From Eubacteriales bacterium (GTDB lineage: Bacteria > Bacillota > Clostridia > Lachnospirales > Lachnospiraceae), in NCBI GenBank assembly GCA_030537195.1, contig JAUNOK010000016.1, positions 27,888 through 66,841 on the forward strand: a DNA stretch of 38,954 nucleotides, given 5' to 3'. Shown piece after piece: positions 1-8,864 of the stretch (within the stretch, counting starts at the first letter, position 1; each line of letters opens with the position of its first letter). The position numbers and the translations under genes are program-made. The notes under the pieces are model-generated. The model was not told the DNA's origin, made no database searches, and was given only the letters and a program-made list of their open reading frames with translations.

Positions 1-17
1 TTTATTACATGTTCAAT

Positions 18-413
18 TTACTGATAAATCTCTCTCCACTCCATATCACCTCGCTCAAGCGACTTGACAAGCAATTCAGCTGTAGCAAGATTAGTGGCTA
101 ATGGAATATTATACATATCACAAAGTTTACATATATTATCAGAATCCGGCTCATGTGCCAATGGATTCTCTGCTTCTCTAAGGAAAATAACAAGATCTAT
201 CTGATTATGCTCTATCTGAGCACATAACTGCTGATCACCTCCAAGATGTCCAGCCAGAAATTTATGTACTGACAGATTAGTAACTTCCTCTATAAGTCTT
301 CCAGTTGTACCTGTTGCAAAAAGCTGATTCTTATTAAGAATCCCCTTATATGCAATACAAAAATTCTGCATTAACTTTTTCTTAGAATCATGTGCTATTA
401 AACCGATGTTCAT
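18..413 (-). CDS. mgsA: Methylglyoxal synthase
   Basis: Cytosolic enzyme that converts dihydroxyacetone phosphate to methylglyoxal and phosphate, an overflow bypass of lower glycolysis. The 131-aa protein has the family landmarks: AHD at residues 7-9 (phosphate site), ATGTTG at 33-38, GGDQQ at 58-62 with the catalytic Asp60, and HEPD at 87-90 with the second key Asp90. Length is normal for clostridial members. The loop usually read FxRDP is FLREAENP here, so the Asp equivalent to E. coli Asp91 is Glu80. ATG start with an AGGGGGA ribosome-binding site. It is the last gene seen in the mre/min/rodA operon, 45 bases after rodA. Identity is secure; full activity is less certain because of the Glu80 change. 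Confidence 0.93.
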   Translation of the reverse strand: MNIGLIAHDSKKKLMQNFCIAYKGILNKNQLFATGTTGRLIEEVTNLSVHKFLAGHLGGDQQLCAQIEHNQIDLVIFLREAENPLAHEPDSDNICKLCDMYNIPLATNLATAELLVKSLERGDMEWREIYQ

Positions 414-458
414 TAAAGTTTCCCCCTAATGTAAGTATAATAAAATGTATAACTAAAG

Positions 459-1622
459 CTATCCTCTAAAATCATCTGCAAACATATCATCATCTCGTTC
501 AACATTACGCTGTAGACTGACATTGAGTACTATACCCATAGCTGTAAATAATGTAAGAAGCGATGTTAAACCACAACTAAAAAATGGTAATGGAACTCCT
601 GTGTTAGGTAATATCCATGATACAACTCCTATATTAATAAAAGTCTGGAATCCTATATATACAGCAACCCCGCAGCATATCAGCCTTCCTTCGAAGTTCT
701 TAGCTCTCACGGCTACTATTATACACTCTAATACAATCAGAAACAATAAAAAAATTGTAATACAACCACCTGTAAATCCTAATTCTTCACCAATAACAGC
801 AAAGATAAAGTCATTCTGTGCCTCAGCAATATATCCCGCATTCTTAAGTGAAGATGTGTCATTATTATTAAGGCCTTTTCCAGTAAGCTGACCAGATCCA
901 ATTGCCTGCACAGCATACGCCTGCTGATATGTTCCAGCATCTGTCATATCTACTTCTTCTGACTTATTACCTTCAATAAAGTCAACAATTCGCTTTCTTT
1001 GATAATCTTTTATAAGTATCGGATGCTCAACTGATACAACATATATCAAAAAAGCAGATATAATAGGAACTGCAATTAATATCGCGATTCCAAATATCTT
1101 ATAGCTGACTCCGGCACAATAAAGCATCGCAATAACAATAAGACATAAAAGTATTGTTGTTGATAGATTCGGCTGCATAGCAACTAACAATATTGGAAAC
1201 AATGTTAAACATGCTATTAATACAAGGAACTTAATTGAATTAAGTCTCTCTTTATTAGCCGCAACAAGCTTTGCAACCAATAATATAAGTGCAAGTTTTA
1301 AAAATTCTGATGGCTGTAACTGTATCGGTCCTATCTTAAACCATCTAGTTGCACCGTGAGATCCATGACCAAACACAGTAAGAACTCCTATAAGCATTAC
1401 AGTAACAACACCATACCATATCCAGAAATACTTAAGAATCCAGTTGTAATCAATAAAAGATACAATAATCATTATTATAAATGATACAACCATACCTGCA
1501 CCCTGTTTCATTGTATATGCACTATTGGCACTGTTAACTACAGCTAATGCAAATACTGATGTTACAATCAGAATAAACACTAATATAAAATTGTATGAAC
1601 GCAGCTTATATTTTTTTAACAT
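459..1622 (-). CDS. rodA: Rod-shape SEDS glycosyltransferase RodA
   Basis: Polytopic membrane peptidoglycan polymerase (SEDS family) that works with PBP2 in side-wall elongation. The 387-aa protein is a run of hydrophobic segments. Visible SEDS landmarks are the GATRWFKIGPIQLQPSEF stretch in the first third, the AEAQNDFIF segment carrying the catalytic Asp, IGEELGF after it, and the C-terminal NTGVPLPFFSCG motif. Its position behind mreBCD-PBP2-minCDE points to RodA rather than FtsW or SpoVE. ATG start with an AAGGA ribosome-binding site; 13 bases after minE. Co-transcription with the whole upstream operon is likely. Confidence 0.95.
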   Translation of the reverse strand: MLKKYKLRSYNFILVFILIVTSVFALAVVNSANSAYTMKQGAGMVVSFIIMIIVSFIDYNWILKYFWIWYGVVTVMLIGVLTVFGHGSHGATRWFKIGPIQLQPSEFLKLALILLVAKLVAANKERLNSIKFLVLIACLTLFPILLVAMQPNLSTTILLCLIVIAMLYCAGVSYKIFGIAILIAVPIISAFLIYVVSVEHPILIKDYQRKRIVDFIEGNKSEEVDMTDAGTYQQAYAVQAIGSGQLTGKGLNNNDTSSLKNAGYIAEAQNDFIFAVIGEELGFTGGCITIFLLFLIVLECIIVAVRAKNFEGRLICCGVAVYIGFQTFINIGVVSWILPNTGVPLPFFSCGLTSLLTLFTAMGIVLNVSLQRNVERDDDMFADDFRG

Positions 1623-1635
1623 AATAAAATCCTTA

Positions 1636-1911
1636 TTACTTTTCGCTATTTCTCATATCCTTAATTGGAATATTAGCAAAAATCGCTGGTACAGAACCAT
1701 TATTGGTATCAGACTCTGTTGATGTAATCTGAATATCAAGTCCGTCTGTATCAATTTCCATATATTTAGAAATGACTTTAATGATATCATTCTTAATCAT
1801 TTCCATAACCTCTGGTGAACAATTAGCTCTGTCAGAAACAAGTAATAACTTTAATCTGTCCTTTGCTACATCACTTGAACCTTTTTTCTTAAATAAATCA
1901 AGTAATCCCAT
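1636..1911 (-). CDS. minE: Cell division topological specificity factor MinE
   Basis: Small 91-aa partner of MinD. MinE stimulates the MinD ATPase and releases MinCD from the membrane, which restricts division to midcell. The N-terminal amphipathic MGLLDLFKK stretch is the membrane-targeting sequence. The following segment, rich in Leu and Val, is the MinD-binding region that switches between helix and strand, and the C-terminal half is the dimerising alpha/beta domain. ATG start with a strong GGGAGGG ribosome-binding site. It lies 48 bases after minD and 13 before rodA. Presence of MinE, not only DivIVA, implies Min oscillation in this organism. Confidence 0.95.
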   Translation of the reverse strand: MGLLDLFKKKGSSDVAKDRLKLLLVSDRANCSPEVMEMIKNDIIKVISKYMEIDTDGLDIQITSTESDTNNGSVPAIFANIPIKDMRNSEK

Positions 1912-1959
1912 ATTTAATCCCTCCCCGAATAAGCATTATCAGCTTATCACATACATATA

Positions 1960-2772
1960 TTAATTCTTCTTGTCACTCTTAAAAAATGCAGAAAGCTTCT
2001 TAAAGAAACCACCTTTACCATTAAGATCAAGAAAAGGAATCTCCTCACCAGTAATTCTGCGGCAGATATTCATGTAAGCCTGTCCTGCAAGAGAATCATC
2101 TCCAACAAGTGGCTGTCCTTTGTTAGTTGCCACAACAATATTCTCATCATCAGGAACAGCACCTATAACATTAAGCTGTAAAATATCGTTAACATCATCA
2201 ATTGACATCATCTCGCCTCTGTTAACCATATCCATTCTGATTCTGTTTACAATTAAATCTTCATGATTCTGAAGACCGTGAGCGTCTAATAAACCAACAA
2301 TTCTGTCAGCGTCTCTGATAGCTGAAACTTCCGGTGTAGTTACAACCAAAGCTCTGTCAGCACCTGCAATAGCATTCTGGAATCCCTGCTCGATACCAGC
2401 TGGGCAGTCAAGAATTATGTAATCGAATCCTTCCGGATCATTCTTAATCTCATCAATAACCTTAACCATCTGCTCTGGTGTTACAGCTGACTTATCTCTT
2501 GTCTGTGCTGTTGGTAAAAGAAAGAGCTTAGGACATCTCTTATCTGCAATCATTGCCTGCTTTAATCTGCAGTTACCTTCTACGACATCAACAAGATTAT
2601 ATACTATACGGTTTTCGAGTCCTAATACAACATCAAGATTTCTAAGGCCTGTATCTGTATCAATCATAACGACCTTCTTTCCAAGTTTGGCAAGACCTGT
2701 ACCAATATTAGCTGTTGTTGTAGTCTTACCTACGCCACCCTTTCCTGATGTTACAACTATAACTTCACTCAT
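1960..2772 (-). CDS. minD: Septum site-determining ATPase MinD
   Basis: Membrane-associated ParA/MinD-type ATPase that recruits MinC and is controlled by MinE. The 270-aa protein has the deviant Walker A KGGVGKTT at residues 11-18, the switch I region DTDTGLRN around 38-45, and ILDCPAGIEQGF, which contains the Walker B Asp. The C-terminal amphipathic membrane-targeting helix GGFFKKLSAFFKSDKK covers the last 17 residues. ATG start with a GGAGG ribosome-binding site. A 108-base gap separates it from minC, unusually long for this operon, and holds a candidate promoter. Confidence 0.97.
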   Translation of the reverse strand: MSEVIVVTSGKGGVGKTTTTANIGTGLAKLGKKVVMIDTDTGLRNLDVVLGLENRIVYNLVDVVEGNCRLKQAMIADKRCPKLFLLPTAQTRDKSAVTPEQMVKVIDEIKNDPEGFDYIILDCPAGIEQGFQNAIAGADRALVVTTPEVSAIRDADRIVGLLDAHGLQNHEDLIVNRIRMDMVNRGEMMSIDDVNDILQLNVIGAVPDDENIVVATNKGQPLVGDDSLAGQAYMNICRRITGEEIPFLDLNGKGGFFKKLSAFFKSDKKN

Positions 2773-2815
2773 ATTAAACCTCCATTAATAATTCATAATA
2801 AATCGCAATATATTA

Positions 2816-2844
2816 ATTATGCGAGATTTTTACTGTTAAATCAA
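2816..2844 (-). promoter_or_regulatory. Candidate sigma-A promoter ahead of minD
   Basis: On the minus strand TTGATT (2839-2844) is followed after exactly 17 bases by CATAAT (2816-2821), 44 bases upstream of the minD start codon. These match the sigma-A consensus at 4/6 and 5/6 positions. It would give minD, minE, rodA and mgsA a second transcript independent of minC. The surrounding DNA is very AT-rich, so chance matches are likely; moderate confidence. Confidence 0.42.
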
Positions 2845-2880
2845 CTCTTTTTTTATAAAACAGTATAAAAACATACTAAA

Positions 2881-3630
2881 TTAATCTAAACATATATCAT
2901 CCAGTGCATTCTGCTCTAAATCTTCGATGTATATATTCTGGTCATAGACATAAGCAATCTTAGGTTCTACTACCTTGACTTTATTTCTGCCCTTTATAAC
3001 TTTATTCCCCGAATCTGAGCTTCTTGCGATAATATCTCCAATCTTAATCTGCATAGGACTCATCTCAAGTGCAACAACAAATGCATTCTCATTACCATCA
3101 ACACCGGCAAATATGTTACCTTTAAGACTTCCAAGAACTATAACACTTCCCTTGGCAATAACTTTACCGCCTGGATTAACATCACCCAATACAACAACAC
3201 TTCCGTCGGCTTCAAATACCTGACCAGAACGAAGTGTTCCTTTATAGAACATACAAGTTGTTCTTGGATCTGTCACTGCCTGGCTTACAGGCTGCTGCAC
3301 TGGTGCAGGTGTCTGAGCCTGAACCGCTGCACTTGCAATTGCTTTCTTCACTGCATCTTCATATACAGTTTTCATGTCATTATTCTCATCAAGAACGCAT
3401 ACAATATTAAGGTCAGAAACATCTGATATAATATTAAGTATTTTCTTTTCTTCTTCTGCAGATAAATCTCTTCCATCAAAAGAAATTGCCATGTTAGCAT
3501 TATTAAAAAACTTTGATGCATTCTTAAACTTATCTGAAACGCTTTCAAGTAACTCTTCAAATGGCATCTCATTGTCAAGAAATACTGTTATTCCACTTTT
3601 ACTTCCTTTGATTATGACTGAATTATCCAA
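2881..3630 (-). CDS. minC: Septum site-determining protein MinC
   Basis: FtsZ-polymerisation inhibitor recruited by MinD. The N-terminal domain (about residues 1-95) begins with the family-typical NSVIIKG. A Pro/Gln/Ala-rich linker follows (about 105-125). The C-terminal beta-helix domain contains the repeated RSGQVFEADGSVVVLGDVNPGG and KGSVIVLGSLKG turns. The longest frame begins at GTG 3639, but TTG at 3630 is preceded at normal spacing by GAGGTGAG and gives the family's usual N terminus (MDNSVIIKG), so I prefer 249 aa. About 50 bases separate it from the PBP2 stop. Confidence 0.92.
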   Translation of the reverse strand: MDNSVIIKGSKSGITVFLDNEMPFEELLESVSDKFKNASKFFNNANMAISFDGRDLSAEEEKKILNIISDVSDLNIVCVLDENNDMKTVYEDAVKKAIASAAVQAQTPAPVQQPVSQAVTDPRTTCMFYKGTLRSGQVFEADGSVVVLGDVNPGGKVIAKGSVIVLGSLKGNIFAGVDGNENAFVVALEMSPMQIKIGDIIARSSDSGNKVIKGRNKVKVVEPKIAYVYDQNIYIEDLEQNALDDICLD

Positions 3631-3681
3631 AACACTCACCTCACATTTTATATTATTATTTCTTTAATACATCAATAGATA

Positions 3682-6435
3682 TTATTCATTAATATTAAAA
3701 AGCATTTTATAAATCTCAGCTCCTAATGTTACCGCATTAGATGCTGCATAACCATTCTGAATACGTACAGCCATGCAGTATTCAGGATTCTCATAAGGTG
3801 CATAAGATATTAATGTAGCATGATCAGGATCTGTTGTTCTTTCCTGTGCAGTTCCTGTCTTAGCTGCAATTGACATATGTAACGATGATAATGCTGTATA
3901 TGTTCCTGCAGCCATATTCATACCTGTATGAACAGTATTCCATATATCAGAACTTAACTCCACCTGATTATTAACTTCTGCATGATTTTCCTTAATAACA
4001 TTGCCATCATAATCTGTAATCTTGTCGATAAGAGTAAGATTATAGCATGTTCCAGATGTTGCAAGAGTTGTCACATATCTGGCAAGATTAAGTGTACTGT
4101 ATCTGTGGTTACCCTGTCCGATTGCTGATGCTATGGCATTCTGTGAAGATGCACCTGGTGTTCCTTCTTCTATCTCTACTCCCGCTTTGGTAGATAATCC
4201 AAGCATATCAGAATAATTCTTTAATATATTGGTTCCATAGGTACTATTATATGAACCATTCTTACTACATGCAAGGTTATAACCAACATTATACATATAA
4301 ACATTACATGAGTCTCTTATTGCCGTAGCAGCATTCTCGCTGCCATGTCCATATCTCTGCCAGCATCTTGGTGAAGGTGTTACTTTATCGAAAACTCCTG
4401 AACAGTTAAATACAGTAGATGATGATATAGTACCTGTATCCATACCTGCAATAATAGTACATGGCTTGTAAGTAGAACCCGGTGCAATAAATGACTGTGT
4501 AGCTCTGTTAAGTAAAGGACTTGCATTATCAGTAACAAGAGAACTGTAGTACTTAGCATCTACTGTTCCTGACAGCTTGTTATTATCATAACTTGGATAT
4601 GAAACAAGTGCCAGAATATCTCCATTATTAGGATTAGTTACAACTGCCGAACCAGAGCATGGCTTAAGTGCAAGCTGACCAACTGTTATAATCTTATTAG
4701 AGATAACATATGACATGAACTCATATGCACCCATACTTCCTGATGAAAGAGCCTGATATCGTGAATCATCTGCATTCATATCAAGAACTCCCTGCTCATA
4801 AAGAAGCATACACACCTGTCTTCCTGAAATACTTCCGGCATTAATCATATATTTGTACATTTTCTTAAAAAATGCTGTATCAGAATCAAGTGCTGAAATA
4901 ACATAATTAACAAGTGCATCATATGACTCCTGAAGACTTGTATACTTCTCAGAAGTAAGTGATGACATGTCAATCCAGTTCTTAGATATACCATACGTCA
5001 AAAGCTGTGAGAGACTTGTCGAATCTCCGTATACCCAGTCATAATAAACACTGTCGCTTGTATCAACATTGGCCATGCTGAGTATGTTCTCACTTCTTAA
5101 CAAGTCATATATATACCAGATATACAACTGCTGCTCTTCTGAAAGTTTTCCATATGCAGTACCACCTGATGTAAGCTCATTACTTAACCATGATAATGTT
5201 TCTGCTTTCTTTGCTTCAAACTGACTATATATCTCAGCTTCATTCGGTGTATTCTGTTGTTCTATATCTTTTAATGAAACCAGATTATTATCAATAAGTG
5301 CAAAATAAACTTCCTGTGCTGTTATATATATAGTATCAACATCACCAGAGCCATTATAAGTTATCTTATTACTTCCAGGAGTAAAATATTTCATAAATAT
5401 ATCAGTTATCTCATCTTCTATTGCATTATATATTGATTTCTGAAGATTAATATCTATTGTAAGATATACATCATGTCCAGCCTGAGGATCCTCCTCATCA
5501 AGCACTTCTGTAACTCTTCCAACAGTATCAACATACACTGATTTCTCACCTTTCACTCCTGAAAGTTCACTTTCCATGCTCTTTTCAATTCCTGATTTAC
5601 CTACAACATCATTACTTTCATATCCGTCGCCAAGCTCCTCAAGTTCTGAATTAGAGACTGTTCCTGTATATCCAAGTATCTGCGAACAATATACACTGTC
5701 AACATATCTTCTTATATACTGTTCCTCTACAGTAACACCAACAAGATCATTACTGTTTTCTAAGATAGCTGCAACAGTTTCGTCTGATACCTCATTTGCA
5801 ATAATAAATGTAAGATATCTGTTATACGAATTGGCAGCCATATATCTTCGAAGATTAACAATCATCAAAGAATGTTCAATTCCAAATTCATCATAATTAA
5901 CATCATATGTCTTACAAAGATACTTGAACATATTCTCTGCCGATGTAGCCTTCTGCTCATCAGAAAGTGCAGCTATCGACTCTGTTCCATAAGAATCTCT
6001 TAAGAATCTTAAAAGTGATGTACCTTCGACATTATATGAAAACTGACCATTATTATAGATAATAGGAAGATCATTAGAATATGTATCTCCATGATTCTCT
6101 ATAATATCCAATGTCTTATTAATTGAATTATTAATTGTTTTATTCTTAGTTGCATTATCTGAATATCTTCCAGAGTCGCTTATCTTGACTGCATATGACA
6201 GATCATTGTAAGCGAGAAGAACACCATTCCGGTCATAGATACGGCCTCTGGCAGCCGCAACACTCATATCTTTCTGTATGGAGCTTGACAAGTCTTCAAC
6301 ATATGAATCTCCCTTTATTATCTGAAGAACAAATAATCTGTGAACAAGAACAGAAATCAGAACAATAAACACAAGAATCATAGGAAAAATTCTGGATTTA
6401 AGAAGACTTACAATATAATCAAATATTTCCTTCAT
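3682..6435 (-). CDS. mrdA: Penicillin-binding protein 2 (class B transpeptidase) with a large insertion
   Basis: Class B PBP that crosslinks peptidoglycan with RodA during elongation. A single membrane segment lies at about residues 16-39, followed by the pedestal motif RGRIYDRNG (about 63-71). The transpeptidase domain has the nucleophile motif STYK (Ser654, Lys657), SCN (709-711) and KTG (859-861). At 917 aa it is 200-300 residues longer than typical PBP2. About 245 extra residues (roughly 345-590, rich in Ser, Tyr, Asp and Leu) separate the TIDINLQ strand from the GSAVVTNPNNGDILALVS strand. The ATG at 6435 has an AAGGG ribosome-binding site; a TTG lies one codon upstream. It overlaps the mreD end by 17 bases. 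Confidence 0.94.
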   Translation of the reverse strand: MKEIFDYIVSLLKSRIFPMILVFIVLISVLVHRLFVLQIIKGDSYVEDLSSSIQKDMSVAAARGRIYDRNGVLLAYNDLSYAVKISDSGRYSDNATKNKTINNSINKTLDIIENHGDTYSNDLPIIYNNGQFSYNVEGTSLLRFLRDSYGTESIAALSDEQKATSAENMFKYLCKTYDVNYDEFGIEHSLMIVNLRRYMAANSYNRYLTFIIANEVSDETVAAILENSNDLVGVTVEEQYIRRYVDSVYCSQILGYTGTVSNSELEELGDGYESNDVVGKSGIEKSMESELSGVKGEKSVYVDTVGRVTEVLDEEDPQAGHDVYLTIDINLQKSIYNAIEDEITDIFMKYFTPGSNKITYNGSGDVDTIYITAQEVYFALIDNNLVSLKDIEQQNTPNEAEIYSQFEAKKAETLSWLSNELTSGGTAYGKLSEEQQLYIWYIYDLLRSENILSMANVDTSDSVYYDWVYGDSTSLSQLLTYGISKNWIDMSSLTSEKYTSLQESYDALVNYVISALDSDTAFFKKMYKYMINAGSISGRQVCMLLYEQGVLDMNADDSRYQALSSGSMGAYEFMSYVISNKIITVGQLALKPCSGSAVVTNPNNGDILALVSYPSYDNNKLSGTVDAKYYSSLVTDNASPLLNRATQSFIAPGSTYKPCTIIAGMDTGTISSSTVFNCSGVFDKVTPSPRCWQRYGHGSENAATAIRDSCNVYMYNVGYNLACSKNGSYNSTYGTNILKNYSDMLGLSTKAGVEIEEGTPGASSQNAIASAIGQGNHRYSTLNLARYVTTLATSGTCYNLTLIDKITDYDGNVIKENHAEVNNQVELSSDIWNTVHTGMNMAAGTYTALSSLHMSIAAKTGTAQERTTDPDHATLISYAPYENPEYCMAVRIQNGYAASNAVTLGAEIYKMLFNINE

Positions 6436-6952
6436 CAATCTTACCCTTCTTCTTTCTCTCTCTTCCCGGCTCCGTTATTGTGCAGAAATAATGTACAGGA
6501 TGATATATCAGAAGTGAAACCAGTGCTGTATATACAACTTCTGGCAGAATAAATCTTGACATAAAGAATCCTACATTAAGTCTGTTATGAAGCAGGAAAT
6601 TACCAATATATGATATAAATCCATATCCAAAATCAGCCGTTATCACAAGTGCGAGAGGGATAAGAATTTCCCTTACCTCGTACTTCTGATAAAAAAAGCC
6701 TGAAAAATATCCTATGTAAATAAAAACAAGTGCTGTGAATCCGAATAATCCGGAATAGAACAGATCATACATAATTCCCGAAAAGAATCCAACAAACATT
6801 CCATCATTCTTTCCACAGAAAAATCCAAAGAATACAGGAAGAATGATAAGCCAGTTAGGCGAAATATTAGCAATTGAAATAACTCTTGCAGCAGAAACCT
6901 GCATAAGATAGAAAAACAATATAATAATTAATTCTGTTATCTTTCTTTTCAT
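6419..6952 (-). CDS. mreD: Rod-shape determining membrane protein MreD
   Basis: Integral membrane component of the elongasome that links MreB filaments and MreC to the wall enzymes. The roughly 177-aa protein is almost entirely hydrophobic, with five or so membrane segments and a basic C-terminal tail (GRERKKKGK). Sequence similarity in this family is low, so the call rests on size, topology and position between mreC and PBP2. The longest frame opens at TTG 6958; ATG 6952 has an AGGA ribosome-binding site at reasonable spacing and is preferred. Its 3' end overlaps the PBP2 start, suggesting translational coupling. Confidence 0.9.
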   Translation of the reverse strand: MKRKITELIIILFFYLMQVSAARVISIANISPNWLIILPVFFGFFCGKNDGMFVGFFSGIMYDLFYSGLFGFTALVFIYIGYFSGFFYQKYEVREILIPLALVITADFGYGFISYIGNFLLHNRLNVGFFMSRFILPEVVYTALVSLLIYHPVHYFCTITEPGRERKKKGKIDEGNI

Positions 6953-6971
6953 AATCAATAGTCCTAAACAC

Positions 6972-7811
6972 TTATTCTTTAAGCTGGGTTATGACTAATA
7001 CTTCCTGCAGATTATTAAAATCAACAGCAGGAACAATATATCCAGACTGGGTAAGATTATTAGAATCCAGCTTAACATCCTTAACATACCCAATCAGAAT
7101 CCCCTGAAGATACTTATCACTTATATTAGATGTAACTACTTTATCGCCATTTCTGACAATAACATCACTCTTGAAATGAGCAACTCGTATCATTCCCGTA
7201 TCCATAAGTTCAATATCACCCTGAACTATACATGTCTCATTAGTATCAATAAGCATTCCACTTACATTACTGTTATTTTCTGTGATTGTCTTAACAATAG
7301 AATAATTACTTCCTGTTTCAGAAATAATACCTACAAGACCACCACTTGCAATAACATTCATATCAACTTTAAGCCCATCATCTGTGCCTTTGTCAATCTT
7401 GAATGAAGAATGCCAGTTATCTGTTGTCACTTCAATTACTCTTGCTCCAACTTTTGAATAACCTGCATACTGCTGATCAAGTTCATACAAATCACGAAGT
7501 CTGTTAAGTTCATATGAATCCTGCTTTAACTGATTGTTCTCTTCCGTAAGCTCATCGACCTGACTCTGAAGATTCTTATTCTCATCAAGAACAACTGATA
7601 TTTCCTGAAGTGTCTGATATTTGTCGTAAACCCAGAAACCTATATTGTTCATACCTTTCTGTACTGGAACTACAACCATTGAAACACATTTTTTAAGAGG
7701 CTTGGTAAGCGTGTCTGTAAAAAAGCTTGTTCCAATAAAAAAACAGCACAGAACCGTAAGTGCAATGAGAATATTCTTCGATGTCATAAGTGAAGAAATG
7801 TTCTTTCTCAT
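6972..7811 (-). CDS. mreC: Rod-shape determining protein MreC
   Basis: Bitopic scaffold of the elongasome that activates PBP2/RodA outside the membrane. The 279-aa protein has an N-terminal membrane anchor (about residues 13-31), a coiled coil rich in Leu, Gln and Glu (about 65-110, including LQSQVDELTEENNQLKQDS) and a beta-barrel C-terminal domain with the SGGLVGIISETG and NISDKYLQGILIGYV stretches typical of MreC. Length is normal. ATG start with an AGG ribosome-binding site; 14 bases after mreB and 19 before the chosen mreD start. Confidence 0.95.
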   Translation of the reverse strand: MRKNISSLMTSKNILIALTVLCCFFIGTSFFTDTLTKPLKKCVSMVVVPVQKGMNNIGFWVYDKYQTLQEISVVLDENKNLQSQVDELTEENNQLKQDSYELNRLRDLYELDQQYAGYSKVGARVIEVTTDNWHSSFKIDKGTDDGLKVDMNVIASGGLVGIISETGSNYSIVKTITENNSNVSGMLIDTNETCIVQGDIELMDTGMIRVAHFKSDVIVRNGDKVVTSNISDKYLQGILIGYVKDVKLDSNNLTQSGYIVPAVDFNNLQEVLVITQLKE

Positions 7812-7825
7812 TCTAAAACCTGCCC

Positions 7826-8842
7826 TTAATCAAAATTTTTCTCTGTTGGAGTATATGCAACCTTAGCAAATTCAGGATTAGATACTACTCCCATAAGTCC
7901 TCTTACAACACTTTCTGCAGGATGCTCAACAATGTTAACATTAAGATTAGTCTCATCCTTAATAAACTTTTCAAGATTATTAATCTGTGATGTTCCACCA
8001 GTAAAATAAACTCCGTCCTTAATAATATCAGCTGCAAGTTCTGGTGGTGTTCTCTCAAGAATAACTTTAATTGCATCCATAATAGAATGTAATGAATCAA
8101 TTATTGCCTGATATACAACATCAGAAGATATATCAACACTTACAGGAAGTCCTGATAAAACATTTCTTCCAAAACCAGGTGCGAAGCTTTCTGATACAGG
8201 AACAGCGCTTCCTAACTGTTTCTTTAAATTCTCAGCAGTCTTGCTTCCAATAACAAGATTATATGCCTTTCTTACATTGCTTATAATGCAGTCGTCAAGC
8301 TTGTTACCGCCAATCTTAACAGCCTTGCTTATAACAATTCCACCTAAAGAAAGTACAGAAATCTCTGTTGTCTCTGCTCCGATATTAACAATCATAATAC
8401 CTTTAGACTTAGTAACATCAAGACCTGCTCCAATAGCATCTGCAACCGGCTTATCAACTACATAAACATTCTTAGCCTTAACCTTAGAATCAACTACAAG
8501 TTCATAAAAAGCTCTTTTCTCTACTTCTGTTACATCTGTAGGTACAGCAATATAGAAATCTGAACCTGTAATCTTCTTTCCTTCATTAATCTTATTAAAG
8601 AAGCTGAAAAGCAGTGTCTGCATATTCTCAATATCTGCTATAACACCAAACTTTACAGGGAAGGAAACCTCAATATGCTCAGGAGCTTTCTCATACATCT
8701 CATATGCCTCATCTCCAAAAGCTAAAAGTTCTGTTTTATTAGCAATAGCTATAATATTCTTCTCATTAAGTATCTTATCTTTGTCACTGCAGCACATTTT
8801 GAAATTACTTGTGCCTATATCAATTCCGTATGCGTTACCCAT
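7826..8842 (-). CDS. mreB: Actin-like cell-shape protein MreB
   Basis: Cytoplasmic actin homologue whose membrane-bound filaments steer side-wall synthesis. The 338-aa protein has the phosphate-1 loop GIDIGTSNFK near residues 6-15, AVPTDVTEVEKRA in domain IA, the phosphate-2 motif IVNIGAETTEISVLS with GGIVIS after it, and the adenosine motif IIKDGVYFTGGTSQI near the C terminus. It is somewhat divergent (FKMCC replaces the usual NTLVY after the first phosphate loop), but the mreC/mreD/PBP2 context leaves little doubt. ATG start with an AAGGAAG ribosome-binding site, 22 bases after radC. Confidence 0.94.
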   Translation of the reverse strand: MGNAYGIDIGTSNFKMCCSDKDKILNEKNIIAIANKTELLAFGDEAYEMYEKAPEHIEVSFPVKFGVIADIENMQTLLFSFFNKINEGKKITGSDFYIAVPTDVTEVEKRAFYELVVDSKVKAKNVYVVDKPVADAIGAGLDVTKSKGIMIVNIGAETTEISVLSLGGIVISKAVKIGGNKLDDCIISNVRKAYNLVIGSKTAENLKKQLGSAVPVSESFAPGFGRNVLSGLPVSVDISSDVVYQAIIDSLHSIMDAIKVILERTPPELAADIIKDGVYFTGGTSQINNLEKFIKDETNLNVNIVEHPAESVVRGLMGVVSNPEFAKVAYTPTEKNFD

Positions 8843-8864
8843 ATCTTACTTCCTTTCTTAATTG

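Noticed and set aside
523-891. Plus-strand open frame of 122 codons inside rodA
   Set aside because: It is antisense to a clear SEDS protein, has no ribosome-binding site and its translation is low-complexity; a shadow frame. The same holds for the many plus-strand frames inside mutS, mutL, phoH and oleate hydratase.
2858-2880. Short inverted repeat AGTAT/ATACT after minC as a terminator
   Set aside because: Only 5 bp, AT-only apart from one pair, and no U-tract follows at the right place; likely AT-rich chance.
7826-8842. MreB-like protein as a plasmid-type ParM or a decayed actin, because of the divergent first phosphate loop
   Set aside because: Length, other actin motifs and the radC-mreC-mreD-PBP2 neighbourhood fit a normal chromosomal MreB.
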